From Siphonodentalium dalli (taxonomy: Eukaryota > Mollusca > Scaphopoda > Gadilida > Siphonodentaliidae), in NCBI GenBank assembly GCA_032622095.1, contig CP136067.1, positions 94,726,707 to 94,790,706 of the forward strand: a stretch of 64,000 bases of DNA, given 5' to 3'. The notes under the pieces were generated by a model that was given only the letters and a program-made list of their open reading frames with translations, ran no database searches and had not been told where the DNA came from. Shown piece after piece: positions 11,901-26,900 of this stretch (position 1 is the stretch's first letter; each line of letters starts with the position of its first letter). The position numbers and the translations under genes were made by a program.

Positions 11901-14900
11901 CATTATTATAATCAATAAATTTGAAAAATGATCAATGAAATATGGGTTGATACAAAAATCGGACTTGGCACTGAAAGGGTTAATTGCTTGTGCTTTGTTT
12001 TAAGTGCTGTAGGGTGTATTCAAGTCATGTTCGTGTCACAAAATGTGGGTTATCAACACCAAATTCTGAGATCAGATTCTTGACGATTTGAACAACGAGA
12101 ACTCACCTGGGAACATCATGATATCAAGTTCCTTGGTTTGGATTCTCACTCCCAAAGTTAGGCCCAGGTCTGAGAATAAGGTGCCTGTCATTTGCAGAAT
12201 GAGGTCTCCAGAGGGTGAATTTAGTGACATTATCCCGCATAGTGGGTTTGCATCACTAAATTCACCCTCTGCGGACCTCATTCTGCTTAGGCCTCATCTT
12301 CTCTGGAAAGTTTCTTTATTATCAAATTTCTTAAGAAATTCTTCACAAAGATTTAGATATTTATAAACCTTGATAAGATTGCATGCATGAATATGAAAAG
12401 CTGGCTACGAATGTGATCGCCCTTGAAAAGGTAGCTACATTTGTGATCAATTTTAAAAGCTGGCTACGAATGTGATCAGTGGCTTGTGACAATGACTCCA
12501 TCAGTTCAAGTTAGAATCGTAACGCGCGAACATGTCTGGTTTTCAGTCTTCAATTCGTCACTTGTCAGTCTTTCGATAATTGAAAACCGGAAGCACGCTT
12601 TATACTGCTCACAACGATTTCAAGTCTGTTGGGCTATTGGTGCTGCTCAAAATCTAAAGACTGTCGCTTGCGGATTATGTTATGGTGCTCTGCTGTTTTC
12701 GTCCATTTCAAACACACAAGAACACAGATTTGAATACACCCATAGTTTATTGTATCACTGGTTGTTGTAGATTAAATTTGTTACAGCTTAGTTTTACCCC
12801 AAAGTTATCAAAATGATCTTTTGTAGTTGAACAAGACCTAAAGGACTATTATTATTTAAATTTTCGACATTTTTCTCTGATGGAACATGTCATAGTCCAT
12901 ATTTTGGCATAAATTTCTTTAAAAAGCAGCATACAAAACATGTAAGATAAGGTTATTAGCTGGGTTTCTAATATTTTGATGTTGTTGCTTTTGCTTACAC
13001 AAAACTAGTTGATATTAGCAACCGAAAGTCTAGTCCGAGAATTTACTGGACAAAGATATGTTTATTTAACCTTACTATAATAAATTCTCATTGACTTGTT
13101 GTTCCCTTAGGAAATGTTCAGATAATAAGTTTAACAAATAGGTCGTTTGTTAATCTTATTATCTGAACATTTCCATCCAATAAATTAGACTCCTTCTGAA
13201 CTTTTATTCTCTGTCGTCTGCTTATTTTTCCTGATGAACAGTAGACCATTCCAATGCTTACTTTTGTATCTGAATGGGAGAATCCATTTAGTATAGAAAA
13301 GATCATTTTAACATTTTCTGCAAAAAATATATTCCTTGTTCATGGTTATTATTAATTTTTTTATTTAAACTTTATTTTATGGTGCAAGTTATCTTTAAGT
13401 TAGATAATTGCATGTATAGCCATAATAAGTTATAGTAATGCCCTAAATAATTGACTCCTTAACCACAGCAGAATTATGGGTAATTTTTCAGGATTTAGTT
13501 GGAAATATGGCTTGTTGCCATTCACCAGAAAGCTCTCACTGAGAGCTTTCCGATTAATGGCAACAAGCCATATTTCCGACTAAATCCTGAAAAATTACCC
13601 ATAATTCTGATGTGGTTAAGGAGTCGATTATTTAGGGCATTACTGTTTATAGATTTAGCTTTTTCTTATTCTATCAATTTGTTGCAGGTTTTATGCCACT
13701 AAGACCAATCTAAAAGCTCTCAGTGAGAGAGTTACCCATAAGCTTGATTCTGCTGCTTTTCAAAAAACATCTCTGCAGATTGGGTACCCTAAGATTTCCA
13801 GTTTTGAAATATTTTGACAAGCGCTCGCTCCTGAACCTGCATTTTTTATTTTTTTTCAAGTAAACAACAGCATGAACTTAGACAGTGGTAAATCTTTAGT
13901 TTTCTGGTGATTTATTCTTTATTGTTTTAGTTCAAAAACAAAAGGGAATGCTGTCGAAAAAACCATAAAACCCGATATAGAATTTCATGCAATTCTAAAG
14001 CAATGCCACAGAAGAAAAATAGCAATTTCAAATCTGACTATAACTATCTTACTACAGTATGCTGCTAAATTAAATTATTGAAAAAGAATATCAATGAAAA
14101 TACATATTATAGGAAGTATGATGGATTGAAATATGAAAACAAAACCCCCCACCCTCGATTTATGTGTATCTATGTAATTTTTATTTTTGTGTTGCTTTTT
14201 AGTGTATATTGTGGTAGCATCTATATTGAGAAACATTTGTTTGTATTCTAAAATGGTATTAGGCCTATAAAAATAGTGATTTTTCCGGTAACAGAGGGAA
14301 AAATCTGTGCGAACGGCCAGAATATATATATATTTTTTTTTAAACATTGATATATGGAATATATTCCTTCAGCACAGTTTTACTACTATTAGAGATGGAT
14401 AAACTCAATTTTTTATTTTTGGCTTTTTGTGTTGATTATTTTTTGTTTGCGGTGTTGATAAAATTAGTAGGGGCGGAGGTCTGGATTTGGGGTGGGCTGG
14501 TTACCGGAAACATCACCATTTTTTTTTTAGGCATAACATTAATCACTAGGCCTGGTATGTTGGAGGACTGCTGTTGGCAAATAAGATGGGAAGAGATACA
14601 CAATGTTTTAAGTCTCCAGAATGCCAGGCCTAAATATCTGTGTTTTTTAAATAAAGGCTTTTGGTTTATTCAAGAAAATGGTGGGGAAAGGGTTAGTTCC
14701 AGTTTTGAATATTTTCAATTTAAAAATTTGGCATCTTGTCCAGTTAAATTTACAAATGTATGATTTCTCAACTCATCACCAACTTGTTAACATAGATTAA
14801 ATCTTGAAAGAAAACTTCTTCTTGTCATGCTACATGTTAATTGGATTCGGTATACCATACATGTTTGAAGTGTTTTATCACTGAGGCCATTAAAATAAAA

Positions 14901-17900
14901 TATCTGTGTCTCAGTCAATTATATCTAAATTTTGAGGTGAGGGAGGGAGACAATTTATTTTAATTTTTTCTCAAAATCTGGAAAACTTACTCCATAATAC
15001 AAACAAATAATTTTTATTGTTCGAATCCAATATTTCTAATAGAAAATTTGGAAAAAAATGTTTAACGACGGTTTTTAAAAGAAATTTTCAGTGACAAGGG
15101 AGATTCCTGAGAACACAAGACTTTTATTTGCTTTATCATTAAGATAGAAATGTTTCAATTTTAAAGACATAGATGAAAATGTGTAGAGTAAAACGTTGCA
15201 CTCTCTCTTCTGGCATATAGTTTCGGATTAGACCAAAAGCCTTGTGTAGTAAGAAGTCAGCGTTTAGTGGACTCTGACCAAGCCTGATTATAGTGTGTCT
15301 GTCATTTGCAGAATGAGGTCCCCAGAGGGTTAATTTAGTGATGCTACCCTACACAGCGGGTTAGCATCACCAAATTCAGCCTCTGAGGAACTCATTCTGC
15401 TTTGGCCTTATCTTCTGGAAAGTATCTATAGTCTCAAATTAACAATGTTTTATTACTTTTTCCCTTCTGTTCAGTTTCTATATTCCCTAATTTGCAAAAG
15501 ATAAAATGCATAATCGAGGTGACTAATGGGTGAACGTCACCAACTTCAACTGGGGAACTTCAATATGATCCTAGGTCTCCCATAGCATCTATGCGGGATG
15601 GTCACTAAATTCACCCTCTGGGGACCTCATTCTGCAAATGACAAACACACTATAATTAGGTTTGACTCTGACTTGTCCATGAGGACTGCATCTGACCACA
15701 GTTGGTGGAATTATTGTCCAAATGTTTACCGATAAAAACACATACTTTCCCGCCCTTCATAATTGACTCAGTAACTGGCTATTATGCTTTATAACTGGGG
15801 TAGAACCATGACTGCACTCCAGTTAACCCTTTACCCAACAGAAGGGCCCTGTGCCAATGCATTCTCTTATATATGCGAGTCGACCATAGGTCGCCTCGCA
15901 TATATAAGAGAATGCATTGGCTTAACACATTAAAAATTATAAAATTGTTAAAGAATGGTAAAAAAAAATGGTAAAAAGTGTTTAGGCCAATGCATTCTCT
16001 TATATATGCGAGGCGACCTATGGTCGACTCGCATATATAAGAGAATGCATTGGCACAGGGCATAACTGTAACTATCACAATGTGGTCAAGGAGCCGGTTC
16101 CTATGATATCCATATTTGTATGGTTCTATTGAGACAGACCGAAGATATTTTAGGCTGTTGAAGCTTTATTCGGCCGGTTTTGGCCGGTTTGTTGGGTAAA
16201 GGGTTAAACAATACCATGACTGCTGTGGCACTGCAATTAAATGTTTTAAAGATATCTCAGTTATGTTCATTGACTGCAGATAGTACACTGTAGCTAACTG
16301 CTGACTGACGGCGAATTTCATTTCTATTACATACCGGTATATATATATTCTGGAGCCGCAATTGTACTGTTTAACCCTTTCTAAGAGCTTTTTCCATCAA
16401 CGTATCATATTATTATAATCAATAAATTTGAAAAATGATCAAGGAAATATGGGTTGATACAAAAATTGGAATTGGCACTGAAAGGGTTAAGTTACCATTT
16501 CATTTCTATTCTGGTCAGTTGATGATGATATGCGTTTTAACCACACAATCGTCTGGTTGCCTTGCATACTATCACTTTAATAATAATATAAACAAGAATG
16601 GAAATCTGGCCAATTCAGAATCAACCGGACTCCCGCTACCACACTCATTTCAAGTCTTAATTCAGCATACAAAATTTATCGTATGTAAAAATATTTCTTT
16701 CTCTCAATCAATTAGATATCTCTCTTGAACGTAACACTGAAAATAATAAATGATTTGCTGGTTTTTTTTTGCTCATTTGGGATCCCAACAATATCCAATT
16801 CGAAAATCTGATGAGTCGCCAATCCGAGTCACTGGGTATTATTAGAATCATGATATAAACATGGTACGAAACGGTAACATCTGTACAATTGTGGCTCCAG
16901 CAAATTTATAAATGACAGAATGAAATTTGCCGACAGTTAGCTATGTACAGTGTGTCGGCGGTCAAGGACTATAGCCGCGGTATCTTTACCGCATTTAATC
17001 GCGGTGCAACAGCAGTCATGGAACCTTAACTGCGGCTCAGTTAAGGTTTTACCCCAGTTATAAACACATAACCCCAGTAACTGAGTCAATTACATAGTGC
17101 AGTACAGTATGTGTATTTATCGGCAAATTTCGATGATAACTTCCAACCACTGTGAATCTGGCGTAACAAACTGTGAAGGATTATGGTAGCATGCTGTCTG
17201 TATGTTTTAGCCTGGTTCAATGTTGTATTCATATTGTACAGTACTAACAGAATTAACCCTTTAGCCAACAGAAGGGCCCTGTGCCAATGCATTCTCTTAT
17301 ATATGCGAGTCGACCATAGGTCGCCTCGCATATATAAGAGAATGCATTGGCTTAACACATTAAAAATTATAAAATTGTTAAAGAATGTAAGAAAAAATGG
17401 TAAAAAGTGTTAAAAAAAGATTTTTTTTAGGCCAATGCATTCTCTTATATATGCGAGGCGACATATGGTCGACTCGCATATATAAGAGAATGCATTGGCA
17501 CAGGGTATAACTGTAACTATCACAATGTGGTCAAGGAGCCGGTTCCAATGATATCCATATTTGTATGGTTCTATTGAGACAGTCCGAAGATATTTTAGGC
17601 TGTTGAAGCTTTATTTGGCCGGTTTTGGCCGGTTTGTTGGGTAAAGGGTTAAAACTCTGCTGACAATTCATATTCACAAAACACATTTATTTTTCTTATA
17701 TATTCAAGTCTAGAAGCTTTCTATTTCTTATTATATGGCAAAAGACTTTACATTTAACTTTATAGAGCTTTTATTTTGCGAACTGCTTGCTTTTGCTCTA
17801 AGAATTATCATGCCTATTTTCAGCAATTTGGGAGGGGGAGGGTGTTTATACTCACAAGTGGTGTTTAATAGCAGTCGGAAACACGTCGTTTTCCACGAGC

Positions 17901-20900
17901 CTGTTGGACAAAACTTCCAGCTTCACTTCTGGTTATAAGTGATGTAATCATGTTTCATACTATTTTCTGTCCTTTTGAAAGTTTCAAAATATTGATATGC
18001 TTTGTAAGCTTCATCCTTGGAATTTCTAAACATCATCTAATGCCTCAGTAATGTAGCTAAACCACTTTCCTTGTCTAAATCGGCGGCTGCTACACAGGGA
18101 CTTAGCCTGAATTGGAAGTAGGGTGTCCAAATCCATTGCGATGCGTTGTCCAACACGGGACGGAGGGGAGAGTATGAGTGGGTGTATTCCCCCATTTATA
18201 GGTGGAGTTCTGGGAAAACAATTGAAATTAACTTGCAAAAAGTGGCCTCTGATGACTTTCCTGGGAAGATTTATCATGACTCCCACATGTTGTGAATTAT
18301 AGATTTTCTGGTAACATGGTGCAATTTTGGTGGGGTATACATGTATTTGTGTGTGGTAATTTAAGTCATTAAATTTAAATCCAGTTGGCAGTTAAAAACC
18401 CTACCTATTTACAGCAATTTTGGGGGGGGGGGGGTTGGACTGGTGACTCAGACATTAGGGATACAGCGCATTACAGCCCTGTTGGTTAACAAAAAATTGC
18501 CTATGCTAAAAAATTGCCCAGGCCAGAAATATTTTTTTGGCTAAAAAGCCTGGGATCCACATACATGTAGTTGCATGCTCGACACATGCAAGTATAAATT
18601 TCAGTTCACAATTAGAACTTGGCCTATTATCATCCATGGCATTGGCAGACCTTGGTTCGGTTAGGCTTTAATTTGTTTCAATTTTGCACAAAACATTGGC
18701 ACTGGTTCTGAGATTTGCCTTGACCAAAAATTAGACGATGAAATTTCTTTTTACTCTGTTTATCTAGGCATTTATTTGCCTTGGCTCAGCTAATAGCCGA
18801 CACAAATTAACAGGTCTGCATTAGGCTATTATAAACCAAATAGTGATGGCAAAGTTGATTCAGTTCCCATGTAGATTTGTGAAGAGTTATCTGATTTGTA
18901 TATCTATACAAATTTGTTCATTGCCTATCGAGTGTTGGTAGCTATTATGGGCAGTGTGGTGATTTCTCAGTGAAATTCACCCTCTTTGCAACCTTAACAC
19001 CCACCGCTATAACTAGCAACTGAAATGACAAGAATTTGCTATTTTGGGCAGATCTCAGACATTTCCACAAACTTGTGATAAAATAAGAATACAGCACAAT
19101 AAGAAATCTTCAGATAATTTAAATAAACACCGAACCAAATTCCTAAAATGATTTTCCTTCAGCTACCCAGTGTACAAAAGTGATGATTTTTTTTGGCATA
19201 CCAAAATTTGCCATATATGTACGTTAACGTTTCCCTGAATGCTGTATGTTTGTTACCCTCATGTATCACTTTACAGGTTTCGGTACCTCTTCGACACAAA
19301 CATCTGAAATCGGAGTGGCTGACACCAAAGATAAACCGAAGAAAAGAAAGAAGAAAAAGAAAACAGACGACAGTGTGCAAGCTCAACCATTGCAAGCAAC
19401 TGCGACAAATCCAGGTCCTTTTCTCATTATTTAATAAATCCAGGTCCTTTTCTCATTGTTTAATAAATCCAGGTCCTTTTCTCATTGTTTAATAAATACA
19501 GGTCCTTTTCTCATTGTTTAATACACAATACCAAGTCTGGATATAGTGTGTCTCACATTTGCAGAATGAGGTCCTCAGAGGATTAATTTAGTGACGCTGT
19601 CCCACACAGCAGGCTAGCATACCAAATTCACCATGTGGGGATCTCATTCTGCTTAGGCCTCATATTATGGGAAGTATCTAATTAACATTGTTTTTAGTTA
19701 CTTTTCCCCGTCTGTTCAGTTTCTATATCCCCTAATTTGCAGATAAATTGCATAATCGATGTGACTAATATGTTAAAATCACCAACTTCAACTGGGGAAC
19801 TTCAATCTGATTCTAGGTCTCCCATAGCAGTTGAGGCCTAAACAGAATGAGGTTCTCAGAGGGTGAATTTGGTGATACTAGCCTGCCGTTTAACTTTACT
19901 AAGTTCACCCTCTGGGGACCTCATTCTGCAAATGTCGGACACACTATTTCAAGGCTTTCGCAATACTGGAGAGGTTTCGATTGAAAACATCTCACTTCGC
20001 TCCATCAAGCACCAACAGACTATAACACTCTATGCCCGAGGTGGGAAAATATTATCCAGTAGTGAGTCAGCTGTGTTCTGTTTCCAAACGAAGACCATGC
20101 AACATTTCATAACTGTTTCTTTAGTTGTCCGTGAGACATGAAGCGAACCATAAATTAGTCAGAATTAAATGAGGCTACTATTCATGTGTAGTTCATCTAC
20201 CATGGGACAGATCTTCCGCCATGCTGTATGGAATTATTATAGTCTGTTGGCGCTTATCCGCTAAGTTAGAAATTTTCAATTTAAACCTATTCAGTTGCCA
20301 ACAGAGATTGAGACAGACAGAGCCATAGGTCATGGTGATGTTAGGATACAATTTCTTTTCTGCATTCAAATAAATTTTATCAAAAGTCTTTGTGATTGGT
20401 AAGGGTTAGCTCTTTGTTTTCTTTAACCAGAAAAAAGACAACACTAGAACTTACAAAATTCTGCTGTTTTATTTCTAGAATAGTTGTTTGTATGAAAGTC
20501 CTTGAACTGTGGATAATTTTTATTGCTATGATTAAGAAAAATTATCAAGATTTACCAAAACTTGTGTTATAGACGTATAATAAAATGTGCTCATTTTGAA
20601 AATATGTTGCATGTTTTTGATTCAATTACGGTATATATCTCTTCACCCTTACAACCATTTCGAAGGCTTTGATCAACTTTAAAGGGCGAATGTACCTAAA
20701 TCCAGCCATTTATAAGCCATCTCATACTCTATTCAACAGAAAATATCCAACATATGAATGAATTTGAGTTTGGCATGAGTGTAAAATACACTAATGTGCT
20801 CTATGAATGATGTAAAACAACATGGTAATTATAATGAAAATGAATAAATGGCTTAAACCTTTTACTCATTTTCGTTATAATAATCAGGTTGTTATACGTG

Positions 20901-23900
20901 GTTCTTTGTGTATGTGAGTGTATTAACTCTCATTCTTGACTCGTGTTAATTCTTTTATTGGGAATAGTATGAGATGACCCCATTAGTGGCTGGATTTATG
21001 TACAGTCGCCCTTTAACTGTTCCATGACTGGAGCTTTCTGAAATTTTGCGAAAACCCTGTGCCAATGCATTCTCTTATATATGCAAGCCTCCCATTGGCA
21101 TAACAATATTTACCTTAACCTTATGTGAGGCTCGCATATAAGAGAATACACTGGCATAATATTTTTAATGCTTCACCAACGCAGCTCACATCTTGAAAGG
21201 GTTAAAATGTTCGTGATGCTGTAAAATTTTGTATTAATATGTATATTTCTCATATGATGTGTTTTTTAATGGCATTGTATTCTCCACTTGTCAGAATTAG
21301 CCTTCTTATTGTTTTTAATTTTCAACTAAAGCTTTTCCCCCCAACACCAAATATTTTCAAACAGTCTTACTATTTTGAGATATTCCCACAGGAATGTGAT
21401 AATATTAATCTCATGCAAATGTACTTTTCCTTTAAAAAAAACCTGACTCATGTTCTGTTTTGTAACAGCCATTCATCATATGTGTACTGTAGTGTACAAG
21501 TTTGTAGCATGTGCGATAAAACTCAAAATTTGTGTTTAATTTATTTTTTGTACTGAATGGATTCTCCCATTCAGTTACACAAGTATACATTGAAATGATC
21601 TATTACTCATCTGGAGGGGTTTTCTGGAAAAATAAACAGACGCAAGATATTATAAGTACAAAATGAGTCAAATTTATTGGAGGGAAATGTTTAGATAATG
21701 TTCAACAAACTTATTTCCTACGGGATAATTACTAATCAATGAATGTTTGGTATAGAAATGGTTCCATTATGTAACACTCCCGTATGGAGCCTCATGCCGA
21801 CCCAAGCAGACGACAGTCATGAGTGCATCGTTCTCTCTGTCTGGGGCTCCATAGAGGTGTCATCAATGAGTGTTTAATATAGAAAGGATTAAAACAACCT
21901 AAAAAGCAATTTTAAAGGTACTCAATTCGATTCGATGGTCCCCATATCAGATTCCAACAACAACAACCGCTTCAGTTATCAGTATCGAATAAGTGCCCAA
22001 AAATAATGCTAACCACAGTCAACTATAGTTTAAAATTGCCAAAAATCTGTTATTTATCAACATTTTGTTCAACGAAATTTTGCCGGTTTGTCAAATATCT
22101 GACACAAAAAGCCACTTGATTTTAGAGTTATCTATCTTCATCTGCAGTTTGGCCCGAGAAAGTCTTCTCGTCGACTGGGCCACTAAAAAGTATCTGTGGT
22201 GAAAAATAATAAAAATAATTTCAAAAATCGATATCTGATCACTCTGAGCTTTGATGGGTGGGTTCCTCGACTCGAATCAAATATTTTTTACCCCCGAAGC
22301 CAATGCAATATTAATTTGCGAGCGTTAATTCGGATTATGCATCTTTAATTCATTACTCAGAGCAATATAGTTAATCTCTTGAGATAATTTGGCAAAATTG
22401 CTGGGACTTATTCAATCATCTCACTGACAATCATCACATATAAACCTTTGGAGGTATTTTTGACGTCAGGAGGCAACTTTACAATGAGGAGATTCAGTCT
22501 GACATTCCTGATCAATGGTGGGCAAGCCTTGAAATAGTGTGTCTGTCATTTGCAGAATGAGGTTCCCAGAGGGTGAATTTAGTGATGCTACCCCGCATAG
22601 CAGGCTAGCATCACCAAATTCACCCTCTGGGAACCTCATTCTGCTGAGGTGCAAGCAGAATGAGGTCCCCAGAGGGTGAATTTGGTGATGCTAGCCCGCT
22701 ATGTGGGGCAGCATCACTAAATTCACCCTCTGGGGACCTCATTCTGCAAATGACAGGCAGACTATTTCAAGGCTTGATGGTGGGTTTCTTGCTCTTGATT
22801 TTGATGGCTTTTTTAACCCTTTCAAAGGCTCCTACATGTGGAGAACATCATGGAGACGTCTGGCCCTTCTATGATGTTACCTCCTGATGGTGCCAACCTG
22901 GGGTGGGTAATATTCCCTTTATATACGTCCAAATGCTTGTTTATAAACAATTAAAAGAACATTTATATGAGTGGAATATTCATTGACTGTTATAATAATA
23001 ATTTGTGGCAATTATATTGATCTGCGGAAAAATATTATGCCTTGTGTGATGCTGAGACTAGGAGTTAATTTAAACAGCCCGATTTTATGCATAAAATATA
23101 GCAGTACAATTTCAAAAAGAAGAAAACAAATATAGAAATTCCAATGAATTTGACAAGTGTACCGAAAAAGATATTGTGACTGATTCCAGGCTATATATGA
23201 TCCATCCCTAATTGAAAACTGCTGATAAGTGTCTTGATTGATCTTCTTTTATTGTAACTGCCTCACAGTCATGATCCCACATTTCTTATTGTCCCTCCAA
23301 AGGTCATGTGAGCATTGTTTGTCAGTCAAATGATTGAATAAGTCCAAACGATTTGGATGAATTATCTCAAGGTCTTAATTATACTCTGTTTTGCTGTATT
23401 GAATTAAAATTACTATTGTGAATCTTGAGTAATGAATCAACATTTTTTTTTGTAATCTAAAAAGCCTGCTAAATTTATGCCCCTTTTATACAACTGGCAA
23501 AAAATTCTAATCGCATATGCGGTGCATTACTTTACATGTTGTTATACAACTCCACAGCAAAGTATAATACCTCGAATGGCTTAATAAACATTGAAAACAA
23601 TGGTATCTGTTTGGACGCGGAATGTGGCTTTATGACACGTGCATCTTGCGCGGAACTAAACTTGTAACTGTTGAACGTCACAAGAACATCATTTATGTTA
23701 TTCTGGTCACTTTAGTTATTGTTCTTCGCGCAGCATGCTATTATCGGGGAGCCCGATTATTGAAATATGATTTTGATATTTGAATACTGGCATTTACAAA
23801 GCCAATAGTGATGTTAAATTCAGTTTGAGTAAATTGAGGTTTGGTTCCCTGAATGCGTCTTTCATAACAATTGAATGTGAGGAATTAAAATGATTTTAAA

Positions 23901-26900
23901 AATAAATTCAAATTAGTCTAATAGACTGTCTTCATTATTTTCAGCTGAACGGAAGCCAGATATACCATTCAAACCACAGTCGGAGACGGACAGAAGGATT
24001 CTGGAAATCCTGAACAATACCAAGATGGCTCACCAACAGGAGCTATCATCCAAGCCTCCTTCGTCAAAAAAGCCTGACGAACTGCCACAGTCTCAGCCTG
24101 CGACATCAAGTATACCTCCGCAGCCGATCGGACTTCCTCAACCTCGAATGCCTCAGCCGATGATGAGAATGTCTCCTCCGATGATGGGAATGTCTCCTCC
24201 GATGATGGGAATGTCTCCTCCGATGATGGGAATGTCTCCTCAACCAATGGGTGTTCCACAACCTAGGATGCAGGTTCCTTTTATGGGCATGCCGTCACAA
24301 CCACCGAGTGTGCATGGAGTAGGTTCACCTGGAACCGTGCCTCAAGACTCAGTTCCCAGTCAGTTGAGCCAGTTGAGTGCTTCCACTCAGGCACTGTTAA
24401 GCTCTTCTCACCATATCCCATCAACCACGTCTCAACCATCAACCGTCCAGTCAATCGCACCAACCAGTTTAAACACAGCTGCTTCTCAGATGTTGATTAC
24501 TCCTTCAACAGCTCTGACTCCAACTCAACCACAGCTAATGTCATCAACCTCTCAACCGCAGCATCAAATTTTTGGTTCACCTGCTCAACCGCGGCCACAA
24601 GGGATTTCTTCTCCTAGTCAGGTTATTGCATCACAGCTGTCTATGACGTCGCCTTTAGGCATTGTTAAAATGTCGGGAAGTCCATTTATGTCGACAATGC
24701 CATCAGGCTATTCTGGTGACAGAGGGAAGTCTCCGATTGGTGGACACAAATCACCTGTCGCTGATGGATCCTTGTCCCAGGAAGATGCATTCGGACAAAC
24801 ACGTGAGGATATGGTTAGATTAGTCACGAGTCAAGCTTTTCATGCCGCAAAGCAGATAGCTATGATTCGAAATCAGAATCCGGCCGTACCTGTTGAAGCT
24901 CCACACCTCAGGCAAGCGTTTACTCCTCCGGCCGCCATGGCTGTGGAGCCACCATTACCACGGCGACAGTTCACTCCTCCTGCGATGTCTATATCTAGTC
25001 AATTACCAAGGAGACAGATGACTCCGCCTGCTATGTCTGTTTCTAGTCCAATCCAGAGGCGGCAAACACCGCCGGCCGCTGAGATGGTGCCTCTTCAGCT
25101 GTCGCCGCATGTGACACCGCTACATTCACCACATGTGACGCCGCTACCATCACCACAGGCATCTCAACCATCACCACAGATGCTATATCAGTCACCGCAT
25201 CCATCACCGCAAACACCTCAACCATCACCACTAGCTGCGTTGTCGAATCATGGAATGCCATCACCATTGGCGTTGTCTCTGTCTCCAGCATCTTCACAGG
25301 AAGCCGGTGTACTCCAGTCAACAACTCAACCAATTGGTGAAAGTTCGGAAATGGCGCAGCCTACCTCCTCATCTGGAGTAGAGTCGACTGTTACATGTGA
25401 ACCGGGTTCTGGGAATTGTGGAACGGATGATGATGAACCACAAGAAAAGACTACATGTGAGCCGGGCTCTGGGAATTGTGGAACGGATGATGACGAACCA
25501 GAAGAGAAAGTTGTTTGTGTGCCTGGATCAGGGAATTGTGGAACAGACGATGATGAACCACAAGTGAAACCTAGATGTGTGCCTGGCTCTGGGAATTGTG
25601 GAACGGATGATGACGAACCATTGGAGAAACCTAGATGTGAGCCGGGCTCTGGGAATTGTGGAACGGACGATGATGAACCCCAAGAGAAAGCGAGATGTTT
25701 GCCAGGTTCTGGGAATTGTGGAACAGATGATGACGAACTGGAAGAGAAAGTTGTTTGTGTGCCTGGGTCTGGGAATTGTGGAACGGACGATGATGAACCG
25801 TTGGAGAAACCTAGATGTGAGCCGGGCTCTGGGAATTGTGGAACGGATGATGATGAACCACAAGGCAAAACGAGATGTTTGCCAGGCTCTGGGAATTGTG
25901 GAACGGATGATGACGAACCAGAAGAGAATGTTGTTTGTGTACCTGGCTCTGGGAATTGTGGAACGGACGATGACGAACCGTTGGAGAAACCTAGATGTGA
26001 GCCGGGCTCTGGGAATTGTGGAACAGATGATGATGAACCGCAAGAGAAAGTGAGATGTTTGCCTGGTTCTGGGAATTGTGGAACAGATGATGACGAACCG
26101 GAAGAGAAAGTTGTTTGTATGCCTGGATCAGGGAATTGTGGAACAGACGATGATGAACCACAAGAGAAGATTAGATGTGAGCCGGGCTCTGGGAATTGTG
26201 GAACGGACGATGACAAACCGTTGGCGAAACCTAGATGTGAGCCAGGCTCTGGGAACTGTGGAACGGACGATGATGAATCACAAGAAAAGACTAGATGTGA
26301 GCCAGGCTCTGGGAATTGTGGAACAGACGATGATGAGCCAAAGGAAAAAGTTAAATGTGAACCGGGCTCCAGGAATTGTGGAACGGACGATGACGAACCA
26401 AATGAGAAAGTGAAATGTGTGCCTGGATCGGAAGAGAAGGTTTGTGTGCCTGGATCAGGAAATTGTGGAACAGACGATGATGAGCCAAAGGAAAAAGTTA
26501 AATGCGAATCGGGCTCCGGGAATTGTGGAACAGATGATGGCGAACCAAATGAGAAATCGAGATGCGAGCCCGGCTCAGGAAATTGTGGTAGTGATGATGA
26601 AACAGACACATCAATGACAACAAGTGGTGACACAACTGTGGTGTCCTCAACAACTGTGTCAACTGTAAGCAGCAGTGCTACTGAATCAATATCTACAGTC
26701 AGCACGCAACACACTGTTCCCATTGTAACATCCACTGCAGTTACTGTTGCAACAAGTCCAGTTGTAAGTGGGCAACCGATAACTGTTTCTTCTGAAGTTC
26801 CTGGTAACTACAGTTACGCTACTGCTCAACCAGGTTCTGTGCCGACATCAACTGAATCAACCATAGTGAGCCTTTCTGTGAAATCTGAACCAGTTGAAAC

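Noticed and set aside
22830-22910. Possible extra exon encoding [20 protein letters not shown]
   Set aside because: The peptide looks like the surrounding protein, but an acceptor at CAAAG/GCTCC gives phase 2, while exons 5 and 6 join phase 1 to phase 1, and the frames that fit contain TGA. It would need a second unseen exon. The upstream TTAACCCTTTCA also suggests a MITE relic.
25577-26617. Other-frame + and - open frames in the same repeat
   Set aside because: Repeated shadows of the 60-bp unit in other frames, with no start context or splice support.
25326-26735. 469-codon open frame on the minus strand over the Cys repeats
   Set aside because: It exists only because the 60-bp repeat unit has no stop on the opposite strand. 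The + strand reading is in frame with a secure exon, and the peptide ([14 protein letters not shown] repeats) is a shadow.
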